A stretch of DNA of 59,859 nt from an uncultured Nitrosomonas sp. (lineage in GTDB: Bacteria; Pseudomonadota; Gammaproteobacteria; Burkholderiales; Nitrosomonadaceae), in the NCBI RefSeq assembly GCF_902826915.1, contig NZ_CADEGP010000008.1, positions 1-59,859 of the forward strand. The letters are read 5' to 3'. The position numbers and the translations under genes were made by a program. Shown here one piece after another: positions 55,097 to 59,859 of the stretch (the first letter of the stretch is position 1; every line of letters starts with the position of its first letter). The notes under the pieces were generated by a model. It worked only from the letters and a program-made list of their open reading frames with translations, searched no databases and had not been told where the DNA came from.

Positions 55097-58000
55097 ATGA
55101 AGAAAAGAAATTTATACGGTTTTTTAACATTAACAAATGCGCTGTTTTTTTCGTTAGTTTTTTTAACCGGCAGTGTTCATGCTCTCCCACCGTTATCGAA
55201 TACTCCACTCTTTCTAGGTGGAAACATTTCTCCAAATGTCATGTTCACACTCGATGATTCTGGATCAATGCACTTCGAGATCATGCCAGAAAATTTAATA
55301 ACTCAAGGTGTACGTTATATGTTTCCTCGCGCATCAGGTGTTTATGGTGCTGATGATTACAACAATTATGTTGTCGATTTTGATTCGACTAACAAGTACA
55401 CCGCATCTCTGCGCTCTAGTTATGTTAACAAAACTTACTACGACCCTACAGTAAGGTATCTACCTTGGAGTAATGCCGATGGATCGTTGATGAGTAACGC
55501 CACCTCTACATGTGCGTACCACAATCCATTGAATACTGCCGCTGGTTGTCGTAACCTTACAATTAACAATACGCAAACAGCACGTTGGTTAGAAAATAAT
55601 GGAACTCTTTCTAGTAGTCAGTCAAAAACTTTTTATCCTGCCGTATACTATAAATATAATGGTGGTAGCGTCAATAGTGCCGGTAGCTACACAAAAATAG
55701 AAATCAAATCATCTACTTATACCTACACAGGCGACTCCAATCGCTCTGATTGTGTTGCCGCGCCCACATGTACTTATAATGAAGAAATTCAAAACTTTGC
55801 CAATTGGTATACGTATTATCGTTCGCGCATTTTACTATCTCGAGCAGGCGTAGGTCGAGCATTTGCGGCGCAAGGAAACACCATGCGAGTTGGCTTTGCA
55901 GCTATCAATAAAGCTTCTACAACAGTCGATGGTGCAGCAACGACTGTTGTCAAAACTGGTGTAAGGCAATTTACGGGCACAGACAGAACAAATTTCTTTG
56001 CCAATCTATATGACCATGATATTCCTGCAAAAGGCACACCGCTGCGGGAAGCCGTACTCGCGGTCGGCGAGTACTTTAAAAGAACAGATGATAAAGGACC
56101 TTGGGGTCTGACACCAGGTTCGACTGGTGGCACCCAACATGAATGCCGGCAAAATTATAATATTTTGATGACGGATGGCTATTGGACTGCGGGCTCTATA
56201 TCTGGCTTGGATAATTCAGATAATTTGTCTGGTTCTAGTATTACAAATCACTCTTCACCTGCGATCCCGGCAACATATACATATATCCCATCGCTTCCTT
56301 ATTCGGATGCTTATAGTGATACATTAGCTGATGCAGCCATGCAATACTGGAAAAATGATTTGCGCACAGATTTACCCAATAAGGTACCAACCAATCCTCA
56401 CGATCCGGCATTTTGGCAGCACCTGGTGACCTTTACCGTAGGTTTAGGAGTAACGGGCACAATGACAGAGTTACCCTCTGGAACACAAACCTGGCCCAAT
56501 CCAACAACAAGTGAGGCCGCCAAAATAGATGATTTGTGGCACGCTGCTGTTAATAGCCGGGGAGAATTTTTTAGCGCCGCTGATCCTACTTCATTCGCAA
56601 ATGCACTATCCAGCGCATTAAAAAATATCGTGGCTCGAACAGGATCGGCTTCGGCTGTGGCAGCCAATTCAAACTCACTGATGACAAATGGACGCGTTTA
56701 TCAAGCAAAGTTTAATAGTGGCGATTGGAGTGGGCAGTTATTATCGATTCCGCTAAGTTCCACCGGAGTATTCGGCACAGCAGAATGGAATGCTGGGGAA
56801 GTCTCACTTGCATCAGGAATCATTAATCCTGCTTCACGGGTCATTATTACAAAGGGTAGTAATGATGGAGTTTCATTTGAATATGGTAATTTAACCACTG
56901 TCCAAAAGGCGTTACTCGATAAGAACGCTGCGGGTACTACTGATAATTGTGGTCCTGAGAGAGTAGCATTTCTGCGGGGAGGCTCAACACGTGAGAGCGC
57001 AACTGGAACATTTACATGCTCGAGTTCCACTTCGATCAATAATTTTCGTGCTCGTCCTGTCAGTAAGCTAGGTGATATAGTGAACTCTGGTCCGCTCTAT
57101 GTAGGAAAGCCAAGTGCAGGTTATTCTGATGTGGACCATCCCGGCTATAAATCTTTTTATACTAGCTATAAAGATCGCATTCCGATGATATACGTTGGTG
57201 CCAATGACGGGATGTTACATGGGTTTAATGCCTGCATTGCTGGAGTAACAGCAGGGTGCACTACAGCTGATGCAGGCAAAGAATTGTTAACTTATATGCC
57301 AAGCACGGTTTATGAGAATCTAAGTAGATTGACGGACAAAGATTATACCGCCAATCATCGCTATTTCGTCGATGGGTCTCCGATGACGGGTGATGTTTAT
57401 TCTAGCTCAACTTCGAGCTGGCGAAGTATCCTTGTTGGTGGGCTGAATGGCGGCGGTCAAGGCTATTATGCATTGGATGTTACAAACCCAGCGGATACGA
57501 CAAAATTAGCACCGACCTTTACTGCAGCAAATGCAGCAAATATATTACTGTGGGAGTTTACCAGCGCTGATGATGCTGACATGGGTTATAGCCATAATTA
57601 TCCGCAAATTAATTCGTTTACCGGTCAATCAATGCAAATCGTCAAAATGGAGAACAATCAATGGGCTGTAATTGTAGGTAACGGTTATAACAGCACAGGC
57701 GGTAAAGCGGTCCTTTATATTTTGTTTATTTCAGGCGGTGAAGATGGTACTTGGACAGTTGGAACGGATTATATTAAGTTGATTGCCAGTTCAGGCACAG
57801 GAAACGGTCTCTCAACGCCAATCCCATTTGACTCAAATGGTAATGGCAAAGTCGATGTCATATATGCGGGTGATATCAAAGGAAATTTGTGGAAATTTGA
57901 TGTAAGCTCTGCTACGCCTTCAAGCTGGAAAGTGGCCATTAGTGGAGCGCCTTTATTTGTATCCGGCACATCGCAGCCTATCATTTCTCCACCTTCTGTA

Positions 58001-58615
58001 AGCTTTCACCCAAAAGGCGGTCAGTTGGTTTTATTTGGCACAGGAAAATACTTGGAGACTGCTGATACCACCAGTATAAATGGTCAGACTGTTTACGGAA
58101 TTTGGGATGATAGTACTACAGCAACAGTAGCAACGGGAGCACTTGTACAACAAGTGATAACTGACGGAACAGTCAGGACTGCAACACGAAATTTGGTACC
58201 CTATTCGAGCACGATTAAAGGCTGGTATGTAAATCTTCCCGTTAGCGGTGAAAGAATTACAGGCGTGCCTAGTTTGGAAGATGGAATCTTGGTATTTTCT
58301 ACTATTATGCCTTCTACATCACCATGCGATTTTGGCGGTCGAGGAGTTGTTAACGCGCTCGATTTCTTAACAGGGGGAATGCTTTCTTTTCCAGCATTTG
58401 ATACCAACAGAAATCGGGTTCTTGCGCTTGATGACGGGCTATCGGCAGGTATGGATATTGGTTTTGCTGTAGGTGGCGTTACACGGATTAGAGGTCATTC
58501 GGATTCTGACACACTTGTGTACTCAACAGCCGATGGTACTCTTTCACAGACAACTACAGCGAAAGGTGCTGCCGGATTACGTGGCAGAATTACGTGGCGA
58601 GAGCTCTCGCACTAA
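55097..58615 (+). CDS. pilY1: Type IV pilus tip adhesin / mechanosensor PilY1
   Basis: A 1172-residue exported protein. Signal peptide about 1-29 (ending V-H-A). The N-terminal von Willebrand-like region has the metal-site D-D-S-G-S-M at 53-58. The C-terminal PilY1 beta-propeller contains Y-V-G-A-N-D-G-M-L-H-G-F and the calcium loop D-S-N-G-N-G-K-V-D (about 912-920) followed by Y-A-G-D-x-x-G-N-L-W-K-F-D. PilY1 sits at the pilus tip with the minor pilins and acts in adhesion and surface sensing. Confidence 0.95.
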   Translation: MKKRNLYGFLTLTNALFFSLVFLTGSVHALPPLSNTPLFLGGNISPNVMFTLDDSGSMHFEIMPENLITQGVRYMFPRASGVYGADDYNNYVVDFDSTNKYTASLRSSYVNKTYYDPTVRYLPWSNADGSLMSNATSTCAYHNPLNTAAGCRNLTINNTQTARWLENNGTLSSSQSKTFYPAVYYKYNGGSVNSAGSYTKIEIKSSTYTYTGDSNRSDCVAAPTCTYNEEIQNFANWYTYYRSRILLSRAGVGRAFAAQGNTMRVGFAAINKASTTVDGAATTVVKTGVRQFTGTDRTNFFANLYDHDIPAKGTPLREAVLAVGEYFKRTDDKGPWGLTPGSTGGTQHECRQNYNILMTDGYWTAGSISGLDNSDNLSGSSITNHSSPAIPATYTYIPSLPYSDAYSDTLADAAMQYWKNDLRTDLPNKVPTNPHDPAFWQHLVTFTVGLGVTGTMTELPSGTQTWPNPTTSEAAKIDDLWHAAVNSRGEFFSAADPTSFANALSSALKNIVARTGSASAVAANSNSLMTNGRVYQAKFNSGDWSGQLLSIPLSSTGVFGTAEWNAGEVSLASGIINPASRVIITKGSNDGVSFEYGNLTTVQKALLDKNAAGTTDNCGPERVAFLRGGSTRESATGTFTCSSSTSINNFRARPVSKLGDIVNSGPLYVGKPSAGYSDVDHPGYKSFYTSYKDRIPMIYVGANDGMLHGFNACIAGVTAGCTTADAGKELLTYMPSTVYENLSRLTDKDYTANHRYFVDGSPMTGDVYSSSTSSWRSILVGGLNGGGQGYYALDVTNPADTTKLAPTFTAANAANILLWEFTSADDADMGYSHNYPQINSFTGQSMQIVKMENNQWAVIVGNGYNSTGGKAVLYILFISGGEDGTWTVGTDYIKLIASSGTGNGLSTPIPFDSNGNGKVDVIYAGDIKGNLWKFDVSSATPSSWKVAISGAPLFVSGTSQPIISPPSVSFHPKGGQLVLFGTGKYLETADTTSINGQTVYGIWDDSTTATVATGALVQQVITDGTVRTATRNLVPYSSTIKGWYVNLPVSGERITGVPSLEDGILVFSTIMPSTSPCDFGGRGVVNALDFLTGGMLSFPAFDTNRNRVLALDDGLSAGMDIGFAVGGVTRIRGHSDSDTLVYSTADGTLSQTTTAKGAAGLRGRITWRELSH

Positions 58616-58766
58616 AATAAATCTAGCAAGTAAATTATTTTTATCATTAATCGTTGCCATCGATTCTTGAATACAAGATGGGCGATATAAAAATTTGTAA
58701 CAACTGAGTATCAAAATTATTTATAAAATGCTCGCTGGAATTAGAATTCTCGGAGACTAAAAGCTT

Positions 58767-59225
58767 ATGAAACTCCCTTTCTATCCATCTAAAGCGATGG
58801 GTTTTACTTTGATTGAGTTAATGATAACAGTGGCAATTCTAGGTATTATCGCAGCCATTGCGCTCCCATCCTACCAAGATTATGTAAGACAATCTAACCG
58901 AACTGTTGCAAAATCAATACTGTATGAGAATGCTCAATTTATGGAACGATTTTATTCACAAAATAACCAGTATGATGCAACTGTAGGTGCGGATGGAATT
59001 ATTAATACAGGTGATGATATAGCTGTAACACTACCTATCACCCAATCACCGAGAACAGGAGCGGCACAATATAATATTTCATTACAATTTGTGGATAACA
59101 ATACTTTCATACTTCAGGCAATACCAATCGGTTCGATGGCGGCAGATGTCTGCGGCACACTTACTTTGAGAAATACAGGAGCTCAAGGTGCTGGTGGAAA
59201 TGTAGCGGATTGTTGGAATCGTTAA
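58767..59225 (+). CDS. pilE: Type IV pilin-like protein PilE
   Basis: A 152-residue prepilin with M-G^[27 protein letters not shown]. It has the PilE/ComP-type mid-region R-F-Y-S-Q-N-N-Q-Y and a C-terminal disulfide pair, C-G-T-L-T-L ... D-C-W. CGGAG lies 16-20 bases before the ATG. Position after pilY1 is typical for PilE minor pilins, so it is more likely a minor than the major pilin. Confidence 0.9.
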   Translation: MKLPFYPSKAMGFTLIELMITVAILGIIAAIALPSYQDYVRQSNRTVAKSILYENAQFMERFYSQNNQYDATVGADGIINTGDDIAVTLPITQSPRTGAAQYNISLQFVDNNTFILQAIPIGSMAADVCGTLTLRNTGAQGAGGNVADCWNR

Positions 59226-59280
59226 TTTTACATAACAATACAATGCCTTATGCAGAGTAAGGTTTCATAAAACATCGACT

Positions 59281-59569
59281 AGGGTCTGTTGACGTTTTGA
59301 TATAAGCATATAATAGATAATAACAAACTCGTAATACCGGGGTTCCTATACCATCAACAAAACGAGTTTGCGATGCCCCGATTAATGCTCAGTGATGAGT
59401 TCTGGTCGAAGCTGGAGAAGATTCTGCTTCAAGAAGCCATTTATAACAAGCGCAATCTGCGCATGACGGTAGAAGGCATGCTGTATCGAATGCGGGTTGG
59501 CTGCCCGTGGCGAGACTTGCCTGAGGTATTTGGAAGCTGGAATTCCAGCTGCAAAAGATTCAGTGCATG
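59281..59569 (+). mobile_element. 5' part of an IS5-family insertion sequence, interrupted
   Basis: The sequence from about 59281 (agggtctgttgacgttttga) resembles the left inverted end of IS5-family elements of the IS1031/IS427 type. The transposase gene inside is cut at about 59569 by a second element. The exact left end is uncertain by a few bases. Confidence 0.65.
59373..59569 (+). pseudogene. IS5-family transposase, truncated N-terminal part
   Basis: An ATG frame gives M-P-R-L-M-L-S-D-E-F-W-S-K-L-E and R-V-G-C-P-W-R-D-L-P-E-V-F-G-S-W-N-S, the DUF4096 DNA-binding start of IS5-family transposases. About 65 residues match, up to K-R-F-S-A-W. After that the frame enters foreign sequence and stops at 59615, so the catalytic DDE part is missing. 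Confidence 0.8.
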
Positions 59570-59859
59570 GTCAATGAACGCCCCCGCCCCAAGGGGCGAG
59601 GTATCAGAGCTGTGAGATGTGGGAAGTTAGAAAAGTGCAAGCTGCCTATCTTCGTGTAGTTTTTGATACTCTTTCCCTTGTCCCTTAACATAGTTCCTTA
59701 TCGTGTGTTCATCGCCATGACGACCAACAGTACTCGCAAAATAGCCATCACTCCAAAACTCACCGCCCCAGAGTTGTTTTTTGACATGAGGACACAAGCG
59801 AAATGAGACCTTTGCACGGCAATACTCCCAGGATAATAGCTCGAGTGATACAATTGTAT
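59570..59859 (-). mobile_element. IS200/IS605-type element inserted in the IS5 element (runs off the edge)
   Basis: On the minus strand the element ends with a subterminal hairpin (CGCCCC 59585-59590, GGGGCG 59593-59598) and then ...TTGAC at about 59574-59570. This is similar to the right-end cleavage sequence of some IS200/IS605 elements. No terminal inverted repeat or target duplication is visible, as expected for this family. The boundary at 59570 is inferred. Confidence 0.65.
59627..59859 (-). CDS. tnpA: IS200-type Y1 transposase TnpA, C-terminal part (truncated by window edge)
   Basis: Reading the minus strand from the window edge to the stop at 59627-59629 gives about 76 residues. They include C-P-H-V-K-K-Q-L-W-G-G-E-F-W-S-D-G-Y-F and S-T-V-G-R-H-G-D-E, ending Y-Q-K-L-H-E-D-R-Q-L-A-L-F. 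This is the conserved C-terminal half of the REP/IS200 Y1 transposase. The catalytic Tyr region (Y-V-K-G-Q-G area) is inside; the HUH motif would lie outside the window. Confidence 0.85.
   Translation of the reverse strand, partial: TIVSLELLSWEYCRAKVSFRLCPHVKKQLWGGEFWSDGYFASTVGRHGDEHTIRNYVKGQGKEYQKLHEDRQLALF

Overview
The window looks like a chromosomal segment of a betaproteobacterium, most likely a Nitrosomonas-type ammonia oxidiser (Nitrosomonadales). This is inferred from gene content: malate thiokinase plus malyl-CoA lyase, a RegBA redox two-component pair, a fimT-pilVWX-pilY1-pilE minor-pilin locus, and housekeeping genes of proteobacterial type (tsaD, plsY, folB, sbcB, glyA, nrdR, ribD, ispH, thiO). 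No rRNA, tRNA or CRISPR array was seen, so the taxon is not proven.

Left part (1-10.2 kb): a decayed IS3-family transposase tail is followed by a two-gene type II restriction-modification system (methyltransferase overlapping an EcoO109I-like nuclease). Then come envelope and housekeeping genes: a DUF4139 protein, a YbaN/DUF454 membrane protein, a periplasmic FKBP isomerase, a large DUF748 (AsmA-like) protein, a DUF2141 protein, an alpha/beta hydrolase and a PncC/CinA amidase.

Defence island (about 10.36-20.5 kb): two very large minus-strand genes, 1144 aa and 1988 aa, lie 9 bp apart. Their layout fits a type III Druantia antiphage system (DruH followed by the DUF1998 helicase DruE). The island sits exactly downstream of mtkB (a sucD paralogue). 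On its far side is a diverged 48-codon relic of an mtkB 3' end with its own hairpin. This is the footprint expected if the island entered the 3' end of mtkB and restored that gene's end, although no integrase is visible.

Central metabolism (20.5-28.7 kb): mtkB, mtkA and mclA form a malate -> malyl-CoA -> glyoxylate + acetyl-CoA module, followed by tsaD, plsY, folB, a small unknown gene, sbcB and a Rid-family gene.

Secretion operon (28.7-38.8 kb): eleven tightly packed minus-strand genes encode a type II secretion / type IV pilus hybrid. It has GspG, GspF, GspE, PilM/N/O/P-like inner-membrane parts, a lipoprotein secretin with TPR, STN and a C-terminal cohesin-like domain, and three further pseudopilins. 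One of these lacks the +5 glutamate and carries a long Ser/Ala/Pro tail. A strong sigma70-like promoter (TTGACC-17-TACTAT) precedes it.

Right part (38.8-59.9 kb): a zinc metallopeptidase, a paired GTPase (DUF3482) and DUF2868 membrane protein, a class I amidotransferase, glyA, nrdR, ribD, regA/regB, a divergent DAHP-synthase-like gene, ispH and thiO precede the minor-pilin operon. The window ends in nested insertion sequences: an IS5-family element cut by an IS200-type element that runs off the edge.
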